Below, piece by piece: positions 1 through 8,575 of a stretch of DNA of 56,706 nucleotides. Position 1 is the stretch's first letter, and each line of letters starts with the position of its first letter. A model generated the notes under the pieces. That model was not told the origin of the DNA and made no database searches. It saw only the letters and a list, made by a program, of their open reading frames with translations. The position numbers and the translations under genes were made by a program. Location of the stretch: positions 1 to 56,706 of the forward strand of contig JAHZLQ010000019.1 of the NCBI GenBank assembly GCA_022599775.1, in the 5' to 3' direction. The stretch is from Gammaproteobacteria bacterium (lineage in GTDB: Bacteria > Pseudomonadota > Gammaproteobacteria > Nevskiales > Nevskiaceae).

Positions 1-80
1 GCAGCGAGTCCGCTGCCCCTCGCCCACGACGTGGGAGAGGGGAGGACCGCCCGCGGAGCGGGTGGTGGGGAGAGGGCGGC
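1..80. repeat. GC-rich interspersed repeat fragment at the left edge
   Basis: This is a non-coding stretch with an imperfect hairpin (cccctcgccca / gtgggagagggg) followed by a second hairpin-prone GC block. It resembles the palindrome at 24775-24800, which carries the same gggagagggg core, so it is probably a member of a dispersed repeat family in this genome. It is cut by the window edge. No gene is seen here. Confidence 0.5.
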
Positions 81-221
81 CTGCCTGGCCCAGGATTCAT
101 TTTCCGGGGTGCCTCCGCCGGCATGGCCGTTAACGTGAATCACGCGCGGCGTGATGCCGACCGAGCCTCGTCCGCTGGCGGGAGAGAAGGCCGTTCGCGA
201 ATGCGAGTGGTAGGTGAGGGG

Positions 222-277
222 AACGGCCATGCCGCAGGCGATTCATTCAGCCGGGTGCCGCTTGCGGCATGGCCGTT
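222..277. repeat. Large inverted repeat downstream of ispE
   Basis: Arms at 222-240 and 259-277 are complementary over 19 bases with one mismatch and enclose an 18-base loop. Part of the arm (ggcatggccgtta) recurs near 121-132. There is no T-run, so it is not a classical terminator, though it could protect the 3' end of the leftward ispE transcript. The rest of 81-321 shows no gene and no tRNA. Confidence 0.6.
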
Positions 278-321
278 AGGCGGTCAGCGGCGCACAGCCT
301 ACATTTGTCGGCCGTCCGAAA

Positions 322-1200
322 TCACTTCGCAGCGGTTCGCAGGGCGTGCAGCAGCGGCGAGCGCTGGAGACCGCGCGCCAGTACGGCAGGCAGTGAGCCT
401 TGAATCTGCGCCTGCGCCGCCTGTGCACACGCCTGAGACTTGAACGTCACGAACAGACTGGAGCCGGTGCCCGAGAGTTGTGCCCGGAGGCCGAGCGCCC
501 GGCAGTGCTCGAAGGCTGCGTCGACGGCGGGAAAACCTCGACGCGTCACGGCTTCGCAATCATTGCCGCAGCGCCCGGACAGAAAGTCATCGATCGATAC
601 GGGCGGGTGATCTCGTCGTAGTTCGGGATCGCCGAAGATCGTCGCGGTGCTGACTTGGCAGGGCGGGGAGATCACCAGAAACCAGCGGTCCGGCAGTTCG
701 ATCGCCTGGAGTTTCTCGCCGATGCCCTCGGCCCATGCGCACTGGCCGCGAACGAACACCGGCACGTCGGCGCCCAGCTTCAGGCCGATGTCGGCGAGTT
801 GGCCGACGGACAGTCCTAGGCCCCACAGATGGTTCAGCCCCACCAGGGTGCTCGCCGCGTCGCTGGAACCGCCGCCGAGGCCGGCGCCGGCCGGAATCCG
901 CTTGTCGATGTCGATATCGGCGCCGAGTGCACAGCCACTGTATTCGCGCAACGCCAGTGCCGCGCGAATACTCAGGTCCGCCGATTCAGAGACGCCGGCA
1001 AGCTCGCGAAGGCGTTGGATGCGCCCGTCAGACCGGGCCGCCAGATGCACCGTGTCGCCCCAGTCCAGTAGCTGGAACACGGTCTGCAGGAGGTGGTACC
1101 CGTCGGCGCGGCGGCCGGTGATGTGCAGAAACAGATTGAGCTTGGCCGGTGCCGGCCAGGCACTGAATCCCAGGCGCGAACTCAAGTGCCGGGCTCCCAT
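322..1200 (-). CDS. ispE: 4-diphosphocytidyl-2-C-methyl-D-erythritol kinase (IspE)
   Basis: A cytoplasmic GHMP-family kinase that phosphorylates CDP-methylerythritol in the MEP isoprenoid pathway. The 292-residue protein has the substrate-binding N-terminus APAKLNLFLHITGRRADGYH (about residues 17-36, Lys20) and the glycine-rich ATP loop PAGAGLGGGSSDAAS (about 103-117). The start at 1200 gives the usual family length; a longer in-frame extension to 1404 lies inside lolB and has no family resemblance. It overlaps the end of lolB by 19 bases, which suggests translational coupling. TPR lipoprotein-lolB-ispE is a conserved gammaproteobacterial order. Identification is secure. Confidence 0.97.
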   Translation of the reverse strand: MGARHLSSRLGFSAWPAPAKLNLFLHITGRRADGYHLLQTVFQLLDWGDTVHLAARSDGRIQRLRELAGVSESADLSIRAALALREYSGCALGADIDIDKRIPAGAGLGGGSSDAASTLVGLNHLWGLGLSVGQLADIGLKLGADVPVFVRGQCAWAEGIGEKLQAIELPDRWFLVISPPCQVSTATIFGDPELRRDHPPVSIDDFLSGRCGNDCEAVTRRGFPAVDAAFEHCRALGLRAQLSGTGSSLFVTFKSQACAQAAQAQIQGSLPAVLARGLQRSPLLHALRTAAK

Positions 1201-1799
1201 TGATCCACGAGCACGCGCACCGTGAGTTCGCCCTGAGTCAGGCTGAGGCGCCGCGGCAGGTCGAAAACCGGCGCCAGCGCCGGTGCGTCGCGGTATTCCT
1301 CGTAGTTCACGGTCCAGCCGGCCTGAGTCAGATTGCGCAGGCGCGCCTGCGCATCGAATTGAGTCTGCGCAGGTGCATTCGGCGCCGGCAGGCCGAGAAT
1401 CCACCAGCGCAGCTTGTCGACCGGCAGTGTCCAGCCGAGCTGACTACGCAGCGTGGCTTCGGGATCGCGGGTGACCAGGGTCTGGTCCTTGTTCCGGATC
1501 GTGGCCTGCTGCGGCGTGCCTTCGATCAAGACGGCGCCAGCGCCGAACGGGCCGGACAGCCGCAGGCTGTAGTCGCCGCCGCCCTGGTTCCATAGCAGGT
1601 TCGCGCTTCCGGACACCGGGCCGCGCGCCGAGACGCGGCCTTCGAGTCCGAAGCTGGCGATCGCCCCGAGCGCCTGCTGGCGCGCCGGCCAGTCGGCCGG
1701 CGCCTCGCTTTGCGCAGGCCCGCCCAGCGTTGCGCAGCCACTGATCAGCAGTGCGACGCCGAGAGCCAGGGCCTCGATCCAGCGGGCCGCGTGGCGCAT
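1182..1799 (-). CDS. lolB: Outer-membrane lipoprotein localisation factor LolB
   Basis: LolB is the outer-membrane receptor that takes lipoproteins from periplasmic LolA and inserts them in the membrane. The 205-residue protein starts with a lipoprotein signal peptide ending in the lipobox LISGC (Cys at about residue 22), followed by a single LolA/LolB-like beta domain; PGT...DQWEP near the end and GLEGRVSA near residue 53 fit the family. It begins 5 bases after the TPR lipoprotein gene and overlaps ispE, so the three genes look like one leftward operon. Length and context both match LolB. Confidence 0.93.
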   Translation of the reverse strand: MRHAARWIEALALGVALLISGCATLGGPAQSEAPADWPARQQALGAIASFGLEGRVSARGPVSGSANLLWNQGGGDYSLRLSGPFGAGAVLIEGTPQQATIRNKDQTLVTRDPEATLRSQLGWTLPVDKLRWWILGLPAPNAPAQTQFDAQARLRNLTQAGWTVNYEEYRDAPALAPVFDLPRRLSLTQGELTVRVLVDQWEPGT

Positions 1800-1804
1800 G
1801 CGGA

Positions 1805-3547
1805 TCAGCGGGCGAGACGCCCGACCGTTTCGCGCAGCACCGGATGGTCAGGGTCGTCGCGCAGCGCCGTTTCCCAGACTTGGCGGGCCTCGGACTGGCG
1901 TCCCATCTGCCACAGCACCTCGCCCAGGTGCGCGGCGATTTCCGGATCGCGCATGTGGTCGAAGGCGCGTTGCAGGTAGTCGTGCGCCTGCTGCAGGTCG
2001 CCCAGCCGGTAGTGCACCCAGCCGAGGCTGTCGATCACGGCGGCATCGTTGGGTGTCAATTCGGCAGCGCGTTTGATCAGGCCCAGCGCTTCCTGAAAAC
2101 GCTGCGTGTGCGTGGTCAGCATGTAACCGAGTGCATTGAGCGCGCGCGCATCTTCGGGGTCCAGCGAGACGATCCGGCGCAGATCGGCCTCGGCCGCTCC
2201 GATATTGCCGAGCTGTTCGTAGACCAGCGAGCGGCCATAGAGCAGGTCGGCATCGTCCGGATGCTCGTCCAGCGCCTGCTCGTACATCTCCAGCGCGGCC
2301 GGGTATTCCTCGGAGGTGTAGAGGATTTCACCTTCGGCCGAGTACAGGCGGGTGCTGAGCTGCGGATAGGCGCGGCGCAGGCGTTCGAGCTGCGAGCGGG
2401 CCTCGTCGATCTGTCCGATCTGGGCCTCGACGGCGGCGATGCGCATCACCGCGTCCAGACCCTGCGGGCCACCTTCGACCTTGCTGTACCACTCCAGCGC
2501 CTTCTGCGGCTGCTTGTCGACTTCGGCGATACGGCCGAGGTAGTAGGCGGCCTCGTCGCGGCGCTGACCGCTATTGATCAGGTGCTGCAAATGGCCGCGA
2601 GCAGCATCGATATTGCGCTGGTCCAGTTCGATCAGCGACAGCGCGTAGAGCGCATCCGCGTTGTTCCGTTCACTTTGCAAGGCCAGTTCGAGCTGCTCGC
2701 GGGCGCGTCCGATCTGGTCGGTTTCGAGCAGCAGCTTGGCGTAGCCGACACGCAGTTCGGCGGCGTTGGGGTTGTCTCGCAGCGCTTGGTTGAGTGTCTT
2801 GTCGGCCTGTTCGGTTTCGCCCTGGCGGACCTGTACGCCGGCCAGCAGCAGGATCGCCTCCTTGTGAGCGGGGTCGATTTCCAGGGCGCGGCGTGCGGAC
2901 TGTTCGGCGAGCCCGAGTTCGTCGTAACGCACCGCGATCAGGCCGACCGCGTAATAGGCGGCCGGATCGTTCTCGTTCTCGTCGGCGAGCGTCTGCAGCA
3001 CTTTCAGAGCCGAGCCGGCATTTTTCGGCTCCTGGCTGAGCAGCAGCGCCAGCGCACGGAAACCTTCACCGCGCCCGCCGGGATGTGCTTCGATCAGCGG
3101 TCGCGACTGGCGCAGCACGTCGTCGATCCGGTCCTGGCGCAGATAGAGCCGGGCAAGAACTTCGTTGGCGCTGAGTTCATCGGGATCGATCGACTGCCAA
3201 GTCTCGGCGGATTCGACCGCCAGATCCATATCATTGGCCGCCAGCGACAGTGCCGTGGTGCGTGCGGCCAGCTGAGCGTCGGGCCGTGCCGCGAGCACCT
3301 GCCTGAATTCGCGTGCGGCCACGCCCGGCATGCCGCGACCTTCCGCCAGTTCGCCGGCCATCATGTGGTACAGCAGACGCGTTGACGGGGTATCGATGCG
3401 GGGCTTGACCTGGGCGATTTCGATCGCCGAAGGCGGCGTCATGGCCTCGGTTGCGGGTGGCTCGTCGACCGACAGGTGAGCGCAGCCGCCGCAGGTGGCG
3501 GCGAAGGCCAGGGAGGCTAGCGAAAGAGTTCGTCTCAAAAGTGGCAC
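1805..3547 (-). CDS. Tetratricopeptide-repeat lipoprotein
   Basis: A 580-residue protein with an N-terminal signal and a slightly atypical lipobox (CGGC, Cys at about residue 22), followed by TPR-type helical repeats over most of its length (for example blocks around residues 195-290 and 400-560 with the W/L/G/Y/A/F/P pattern). It is probably anchored in the outer membrane facing the periplasm as a scaffold. It is the first gene of the leftward TPR-lolB-ispE operon and is divergent from hemA, the same position as the Pseudomonas PA4667-type proteins. The exact partner is unknown, and TPR proteins cannot be assigned a function from sequence alone. Confidence 0.88.
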   Translation of the reverse strand: MPLLRRTLSLASLAFAATCGGCAHLSVDEPPATEAMTPPSAIEIAQVKPRIDTPSTRLLYHMMAGELAEGRGMPGVAAREFRQVLAARPDAQLAARTTALSLAANDMDLAVESAETWQSIDPDELSANEVLARLYLRQDRIDDVLRQSRPLIEAHPGGRGEGFRALALLLSQEPKNAGSALKVLQTLADENENDPAAYYAVGLIAVRYDELGLAEQSARRALEIDPAHKEAILLLAGVQVRQGETEQADKTLNQALRDNPNAAELRVGYAKLLLETDQIGRAREQLELALQSERNNADALYALSLIELDQRNIDAARGHLQHLINSGQRRDEAAYYLGRIAEVDKQPQKALEWYSKVEGGPQGLDAVMRIAAVEAQIGQIDEARSQLERLRRAYPQLSTRLYSAEGEILYTSEEYPAALEMYEQALDEHPDDADLLYGRSLVYEQLGNIGAAEADLRRIVSLDPEDARALNALGYMLTTHTQRFQEALGLIKRAAELTPNDAAVIDSLGWVHYRLGDLQQAHDYLQRAFDHMRDPEIAAHLGEVLWQMGRQSEARQVWETALRDDPDHPVLRETVGRLAR

Positions 3548-3698
3548 CGAGTAGGACGAGGAGGGCGGAAATTCAAGGTTTCAATATACCGCATCTCGCC
3601 CTTGGGACCGTCGATCGGGCCCCCGCAACGCCAGCGCCGGCCGACGTTTCTCCGGCGCAAAGCGCTACACTAGGCAGGATTGCTTACCGGGTAGCCCG
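3548..3698. promoter_or_regulatory. Divergent promoter region between TPR lipoprotein and hemA
   Basis: This 151-base region separates the two divergent starts, so promoters for both transcripts should lie here. I could not pick convincing paired -35/-10 boxes; tacact at 3666-3671 is a possible -10 for hemA but has no good -35. It is assigned by position only. Confidence 0.4.
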
Positions 3699-4955
3699 AT
3701 GGCCCTGATGACACTGGGGCTCAGCCACCACGCCGCACCGCTGGACGTGCGCGAGCGGCTGGCCTTTACCGATGCGGATTTGCCCGACGCGCTGGCGCGT
3801 CTGCGGCGGCTGCCGGGTGTCTCCGAGGCGGCCATCGTCTCCACCTGCAACCGCACCGAAGTGGTGACGGTCGCCGATCCCTCGGTCGAGGGCGACCTGA
3901 TCGCCTGGTGGGGGCGCGAGCGTAACGCCGAGGCCGAGCTGATCCGCCGCTATTCATTTACCCATCGCGATCTCGAAAGCGTGATCCACAAGCTGCGCGT
4001 GGCCGCGGGGCTGGATTCGATGATCGTCGGCGAGCCGCAGATACTCGGGCAGATGAAGCAGTCCTACGCGGTGGCGCAATCCGAAAAATCGGTGGGGCCG
4101 GTGCTGTCGCGGCTGTTCCAGCATTCGTTCGCCGTCGCCAAGCTGGTGCGCAACCAGACGGACATCGGCGCGCATCCGGTGTCGGTGGCCTACGCCGCGG
4201 TGACGATGGCGAAACGCATTTTTTCGGACCTTTCGGCACAGACGGCGCTGCTGATCGGTGCCGGGGAGATGGTGCAGTTGATCGCGCGGCACCTGGTCGG
4301 GCAGGGCGTGGGGCGCATCATCGTCGCCAATCGCAGCCTTGACCGCGCCGAGAAGCTGGCGCGCGAGCTGCACGGCTACGCCGTGCCGCTGTCGGACCTT
4401 CCGGCCTATGTGGCCAGCGCCGATCTGGTGATCGCGAGCACTGGCAGCCGCGACCCGGTGCTCGACATCGCCGTGGTCAAGCGCGCGGTCTCGATCCGCC
4501 GGCACAAGCCGCAGTTCATGATCGACCTGGCGGTGCCGCGCGATATCGATCCGCGTGTCGGTTCGTTGGAGGATGTCTATCTGTACACGGTCGATGACCT
4601 GCGGACCGTGATTTCCGAGAACCTCAAGTTCCGCGAGCAGGCCGCCAAGCAGGGCGAGGCGCTGGTCCAGCAGTACGCGCTGGAGTTCAACCGCTGGCTC
4701 GAAAGTCGTGATGTCGGCGACACCATTCGCCGGATTCGCGCCAAGGCGCGGCTGCAGCGTGATGAAGTGCTGGAGCGGGCGCGCAAGCGGCTCGCCAATG
4801 GCGAAGATCCCGAGGCGGTGATGGCTTTCGTTGCCGATACCTTGTCGAACAAGCTGCTGCACGCGCCATCCGCGCAGATGCGTAAGGCCGATGCGGTGGA
4901 GCAGGCGATGTTGATGTCCACGGCCGAGAAGCTGTTCGATTTGGGAGGCGAGTGA
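3699..4955 (+). CDS. hemA: Glutamyl-tRNA reductase
   Basis: Reduces glutamyl-tRNA to glutamate-1-semialdehyde, the first committed step of C5-pathway haem synthesis. The 418-residue protein has the N-terminal catalytic domain with the active-site cysteine in STCNRTE (Cys50), the motif GLDSMIVGEPQILGQ around 105-119, an NADPH-binding Rossmann domain (LLIGAGEM about 184-191) and a helical C-terminal dimerisation domain. The start could also be the ATG three codons downstream (MTLGLSHH), which is closer to other HemA N-termini. It heads the rightward hemA-prfA-lipoprotein-prmC-moeB run. Confidence 0.97.
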   Translation: MALMTLGLSHHAAPLDVRERLAFTDADLPDALARLRRLPGVSEAAIVSTCNRTEVVTVADPSVEGDLIAWWGRERNAEAELIRRYSFTHRDLESVIHKLRVAAGLDSMIVGEPQILGQMKQSYAVAQSEKSVGPVLSRLFQHSFAVAKLVRNQTDIGAHPVSVAYAAVTMAKRIFSDLSAQTALLIGAGEMVQLIARHLVGQGVGRIIVANRSLDRAEKLARELHGYAVPLSDLPAYVASADLVIASTGSRDPVLDIAVVKRAVSIRRHKPQFMIDLAVPRDIDPRVGSLEDVYLYTVDDLRTVISENLKFREQAAKQGEALVQQYALEFNRWLESRDVGDTIRRIRAKARLQRDEVLERARKRLANGEDPEAVMAFVADTLSNKLLHAPSAQMRKADAVEQAMLMSTAEKLFDLGGE

Positions 4956-5067
4956 TGCGTGTGGTTCGCAGGAACGCGACCAGCATCGTCGTCGGAGAGC
5001 CTTAGCGGGGATCAACCGTGTCGTGCCCGCTGTGTGTTGTCCCTAGTCTCCCTGATCCCCGATTCCG

Positions 5068-6156
5068 ATGAAGCCCAGCCTGCTTGCCAAACTCGAACGA
5101 TTGGTCGAACGCCGTGACGAGGTCGGCCGCGAACTGTCCGACCCCGACGTGATCGGTGATCAGACCCGCTTCCGGCGCCTGTCGCAGGAATACGCGCAGT
5201 TGGAGTCGCTGACCGACACCTTCGGCCGTTGGCGCGCGGCTGGCGAGGAGCTCGCCAGTCTCACGCAGATGCGTGACGACAGCGACGCCGAGATGCGCGA
5301 ACTCGCCAACGCGGAATGGCCTGCGGCGACCGAGCGGCGCGATGCCCTGGAACGCGAGCTGATGGGTTTTCTGGTGCCGCGCGATCCGCTGGACCACGCC
5401 AATGTCTACCTCGAAATTCGGGCCGGCACCGGCGGCGACGAGGCCGCGATCTTTGCCGGCGATCTGTTGCGCATGTACACGCGCTACGCCGAGACACGCG
5501 GCTGGCAGGTGGAGCTGCTGTCCGACAGTGCCGGCGAGCACGGCGGCTACAAGGAAGTCATCGCGCGGGTGGCCGGCGAAGGTGCTTACTCCGTGCTCAA
5601 GTTCGAATCGGGCGGTCATCGTGTGCAGCGTGTGCCCGAAACCGAATCGCAGGGCCGCATCCACACTTCGGCCGCCACCGTTGCGGTCATGCCCGAAGTC
5701 GAGGATGCCGAGCAGATCGACATCAACCCGGCCGATCTCAAGGTCGACACCTACCGCTCGTCCGGCGCCGGCGGCCAGCATGTCAACAAGACCGAATCGG
5801 CGATCCGCATCACCCATCTTCCGTCCGGGCTGGTGGTGGAATGCCAGGAGGAACGCAGCCAGCACAAGAATCGCGCGCGCGCGATGTCGCTGCTGCAGGC
5901 GCGGCTCAATGATCTGGAGCGCAGCCAGCGCGAGCGGGAAACGGCGGCCACGCGCAAGAAGCTTGTCGGCAGCGGCGACCGTTCCGAGCGCATTCGCACC
6001 TACAATTTTCCGCAGGGCCGGATTACCGACCACCGCATCAATCTCACGCTGTACCAGCTCGAACGCGTGATTCAGGGCTCGCTCGACGAGGTGATCCAGC
6101 CCTTGCAGGCTGAACACCAGGCCGGACTGCTGGCCGAAGCCGCGGAGGCGCCATGA
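5068..6156 (+). CDS. prfA: Peptide chain release factor 1
   Basis: Reads UAA and UAG stop codons and triggers peptide release. The 362-residue protein contains the catalytic GGQ loop ([14 protein letters not shown], about 231-244) and the codon-recognition PxT motif as PET (about 190-192), the version also found in many bacterial RF1 proteins. Its product is the substrate of PrmC, encoded two genes downstream. Its stop overlaps the next start in an ATGA. A 112-base gap to hemA contains no credible gene. Confidence 0.97.
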   Translation: MKPSLLAKLERLVERRDEVGRELSDPDVIGDQTRFRRLSQEYAQLESLTDTFGRWRAAGEELASLTQMRDDSDAEMRELANAEWPAATERRDALERELMGFLVPRDPLDHANVYLEIRAGTGGDEAAIFAGDLLRMYTRYAETRGWQVELLSDSAGEHGGYKEVIARVAGEGAYSVLKFESGGHRVQRVPETESQGRIHTSAATVAVMPEVEDAEQIDINPADLKVDTYRSSGAGGQHVNKTESAIRITHLPSGLVVECQEERSQHKNRARAMSLLQARLNDLERSQRERETAATRKKLVGSGDRSERIRTYNFPQGRITDHRINLTLYQLERVIQGSLDEVIQPLQAEHQAGLLAEAAEAP

Positions 6157-6557
6157 CCACCGTGCGCGGCCTGTTCCTGCGGCTGCTGGCCTCGACCGTG
6201 CTGGTGGCCTGCGGGCCGATCTACAGCACCGACTACAATTTCTTTCCGCCGGAAGACAATCAGGGCCGCGCCTGCGTTTCGATGTGCCGTTCGGCCAAGA
6301 ACTACTGCGTACAGGCCGCCGAGTCGCGTGCCGACTTGCAGGAATCGCGCTGCGAACTCGAAGCCGAACGCGACTACGAGCGTTGCCTCGCACGCTCCAA
6401 GCCGGAAGATGCCAAGTCCTGCTATCGCCGGCCGTGCATGAATCCCGGCGTCAACGATGCCCGCTGCGAAAGCGAGTTTCGCGGCTGTTACGTGGACTGC
6501 GGTGGTGACATCGAGACGGTCCGCAGCTGCCACTTCAACTGTCCCGAGGCGCCGTGA
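6153..6557 (+). CDS. Small cysteine-rich putative lipoprotein
   Basis: I do not recognise a family. The 134-residue product has a short signal sequence ending in a lipobox-like LVAC (Cys20) and a mature part of about 115 residues with 12 further cysteines, many spaced like disulfide pairs (ACVSMC, YC, RC, SC, GCYVDC, SCHFNC). An export-dependent, disulfide-rich envelope protein is the likely reading. It overlaps both neighbours by 4 bases (ATGA with prfA, and its stop with prmC), so it is embedded in a translation-termination operon and is co-translated with it. The function is unknown. That it is a real gene is supported by the overlaps and the signal peptide. Confidence 0.8.
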   Translation: MTTVRGLFLRLLASTVLVACGPIYSTDYNFFPPEDNQGRACVSMCRSAKNYCVQAAESRADLQESRCELEAERDYERCLARSKPEDAKSCYRRPCMNPGVNDARCESEFRGCYVDCGGDIETVRSCHFNCPEAP

Positions 6558-7411
6558 CGGCGTCCGCAGTCAGCCATCGCGTGACGACGGTCGCCGACGC
6601 ACTCACGGGCGCGAGCCAGCGTATCGCGGCGGTCTCCGATTCGCCGGGGCTGGACGCCGAACTGCTGTTGGCGCAGATATTGAAGCTGCGTCGCGGGCAG
6701 CTTCTGATTCGCGGCGCCGATGCATTGAGCGCAGGCTCGGCGCAAGCGTTCGAGGCTCTGGTCGCGCGGCGCTGTCAGGGTGAGCCGGTGGCCTATCTGC
6801 GCGGCAGCAAAGGATTCTGGACGCTGGACCTGGAGGTGACGCCGGCGGTCCTGGTGCCGCGGCCCGAGACCGAACTGCTGGTCGAATGGGCATTGCAGTG
6901 TGTGCACGGCGTGGCGCGGCCGGCGCTGGTCGATCTCGGCACCGGCAGCGGCGCCATCGCGCTATCCCTGGCCAGTGAACGCGGCGATGCACAGATCCTG
7001 GCGACCGACCGCAGCGCGAGCGCGCTGGTCGTGGCCCAGGCCAATGCGAGCCGGCTGAACCTCTCGGTCGAATTCCAGCGCGGTGACTGGTATGCGGCCT
7101 GCGCCGGCCGACGCTTCGAGCTGGTCGTGTCGAATCCACCGTATGTCGCCGGCGATGACCGGCATCTCGACGCGCTGCGCGCGGAACCGCGTGAAGCGCT
7201 GACGCCGGAAGGCGATGGCCTGTCGGCGCTGCGCGCGATCATCGCCGGCGCGCCCGGGCATCTGAAGGCGGGCGGCCGACTGCTGGTCGAGCATGGCGCC
7301 GATCAGGGCGCCGCCGTGCGCGCGTTGTTCGAAGCCGCCGGATTCACCGCCATCGAAACCCGCCGCGACCTTGCCGGGCTCGAACGCGCCAGCGGAGGTA
7401 TCCGCGCATGA
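6554..7411 (+). CDS. prmC: Peptide chain release factor N5-glutamine methyltransferase PrmC
   Basis: Methylates the glutamine of the GGQ loop of RF1 and RF2 using SAM. The 285-residue protein has the N-terminal helical domain, the conserved PVLVPRPETE-like segment (here AVLVPRPETELLVE, about 98-111), the SAM loop DLGTGSGAIA (about 127-136) and the catalytic NPPY motif (194-197). It sits two genes after its substrate prfA, a conserved arrangement. Its 3' end overlaps moeB by 4 bases. Confidence 0.96.
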   Translation: MTASAVSHRVTTVADALTGASQRIAAVSDSPGLDAELLLAQILKLRRGQLLIRGADALSAGSAQAFEALVARRCQGEPVAYLRGSKGFWTLDLEVTPAVLVPRPETELLVEWALQCVHGVARPALVDLGTGSGAIALSLASERGDAQILATDRSASALVVAQANASRLNLSVEFQRGDWYAACAGRRFELVVSNPPYVAGDDRHLDALRAEPREALTPEGDGLSALRAIIAGAPGHLKAGGRLLVEHGADQGAAVRALFEAAGFTAIETRRDLAGLERASGGIRA

Positions 7412-8151
7412 GTGATCTGTCCCGCTACAGCCGTCAGGTGGTGCTGCGCGAAGTCGGCGTCAACGGCCAGCAGTTATTGCGCGATTCCAGCGTACTGGTG
7501 ATCGGCTTGGGGGGGCTGGGGTGCGCCGCCAGTCTCTATCTGGCCGGCGCCGGCATCGGGCGACTGGTGTTGGCCGACCGTGATCGCGTGGACCGGTCGA
7601 ACCTGCAAAGGCAGATTCTGTACAGCCAGGGTGATGTCGGCCGAGCCAAGACCGAGGCCGCCGCCGAGCGCCTGGCCGGGTTCAACCGCGAGGTCGAGAT
7701 CGAAATCCACGAAGGCCGGCTCGACGAGGATCGACTGGCGACGATGCTGCGCGGCGTGGATCTGGTGCTGGATTGCACCGACAACTTCCCGACGAGGTTC
7801 GCAATCAACGGCGCCTGCGTGCGTGCCCGCAAGCCGCTGGTGTCCGGTGCCGCGATCCGCTTCGAAGGCCAGCTCGCGGTGTTCGATGCGCGCCGCGCGG
7901 ACAGCCCCTGCTATGCCTGTCTGTTCCCGGATGCCGGCGAGGCGGCCGAACGCTGCGAGGAAGCCGGCATCCTCGGGCCGGTCGTCGGTAGTGTCGGCAA
8001 TCTGCAGGCGCTGGCCGCGATCAAATTGCTGCTGGGCCTCGGAGACGAGGCCGGCACCCTGCATCTCTGGGATGCGCTCAACATGGACTGGAAGCGCTGG
8101 CGCGTGCCGCGCGATCCCGGCTGCCCCGTTTGCGGACTTCACGATGACTGA
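7408..8151 (+). CDS. moeB: MoeB/ThiF-family adenylyltransferase (E1-like)
   Basis: Activates the C-terminal glycine of a ubiquitin-like sulfur carrier (MoaD in molybdopterin synthesis or ThiS in thiamine synthesis) by adenylation. The 247-residue protein shows the nucleotide loop VIGLGGLGC (31-39), the DRVDRSNLQRQ segment (59-69), DCTDNFPTRFAIN (122-134) and two CxxC zinc pairs (Cys168/171 and Cys239/242). Its place after prmC matches moeB in pseudomonads. No moaD or thiS is in the window, so the carrier cannot be named. A JAMM-like gene overlaps its end by 8 bases. Confidence 0.92.
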   Translation: MSDLSRYSRQVVLREVGVNGQQLLRDSSVLVIGLGGLGCAASLYLAGAGIGRLVLADRDRVDRSNLQRQILYSQGDVGRAKTEAAAERLAGFNREVEIEIHEGRLDEDRLATMLRGVDLVLDCTDNFPTRFAINGACVRARKPLVSGAAIRFEGQLAVFDARRADSPCYACLFPDAGEAAERCEEAGILGPVVGSVGNLQALAAIKLLLGLGDEAGTLHLWDALNMDWKRWRVPRDPGCPVCGLHDD

Positions 8152-8566
8152 CACCCCGACCGACCGAACCGAATACCTGCCGCGCGAACTCGTGCTGCGT
8201 CTGCTGGCCTACGCGCAGCAATCGCCGGCGGCGCGCGTCTGTGGACTTGTCGGCGCCGACGGGCGGGGGCCGTCCGCCTTGTGGTCGCTGGACAACATCG
8301 CGAGTGACCCGATCGCATCCGTGGCGGTCGACCCCGAGCAGGTTCGTCAGCAGCACAGCGCGCTGCGGGCGCACGGCCAGACGCTGTGGGCGAGCTTTCA
8401 TTCCTGCCCGCAGGGCATTGCCAGCTCGTCCGACATCGAGGTGCAAGGCTTCGGCGACGGATTGCGGTTGATCGCCGCCCTGGATATCCGCGGTGTACTG
8501 CAACTGCGGTGCTGGCGTGCCTACGGCGGACGTCTCGACGAGTGTGAACTCAAGCTGCCGCAGTAG
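8144..8566 (+). CDS. Degenerate JAMM/MPN-domain protein (Mec+-like)
   Basis: A 140-residue protein whose whole length follows the small bacterial JAMM peptidases that act with ubiquitin-like sulfur carriers (Mec+ type): a helical start, a CGLVG strand (33-37), a central xHSx strand and a terminal LRCWRAYGGR..ECEL strand. The metal site is altered. The Glu expected just before CGL is Arg31, the HxH pair reads HSC (His86, Cys88), and the S-x-x-D loop is about two residues short (SSSD, 94-97). It overlaps moeB by 8 bases, so it is co-translated with the E1-like enzyme. It may be a non-catalytic binding protein or use a different metal site. Fold assignment is good; activity is uncertain. Confidence 0.82.
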   Translation: MTDTPTDRTEYLPRELVLRLLAYAQQSPAARVCGLVGADGRGPSALWSLDNIASDPIASVAVDPEQVRQQHSALRAHGQTLWASFHSCPQGIASSSDIEVQGFGDGLRLIAALDIRGVLQLRCWRAYGGRLDECELKLPQ

Positions 8567-8575
8567 GTGATTGTT

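Noticed and set aside
1..321. tRNA-Gln and prs expected downstream of ispE as in pseudomonads
   Set aside because: No cloverleaf or CCA-type end could be found; only repeats and hairpins are present.
1751..3385. A 544-codon plus-strand frame opposite the TPR lipoprotein
   Set aside because: It is antisense to a protein with clear repeats and a signal peptide; the frame itself has no features.
4955..5005. A 16-codon frame overlapping the hemA stop as TGATG
   Set aside because: Too short, no ribosome-binding site and no recognisable peptide; the overlap alone is not enough.
5635..5645. PET in place of PAT in the RF1 codon-recognition motif as an altered stop-codon specificity
   Set aside because: The motif is PxT and the PET form is common in bacterial RF1 proteins.
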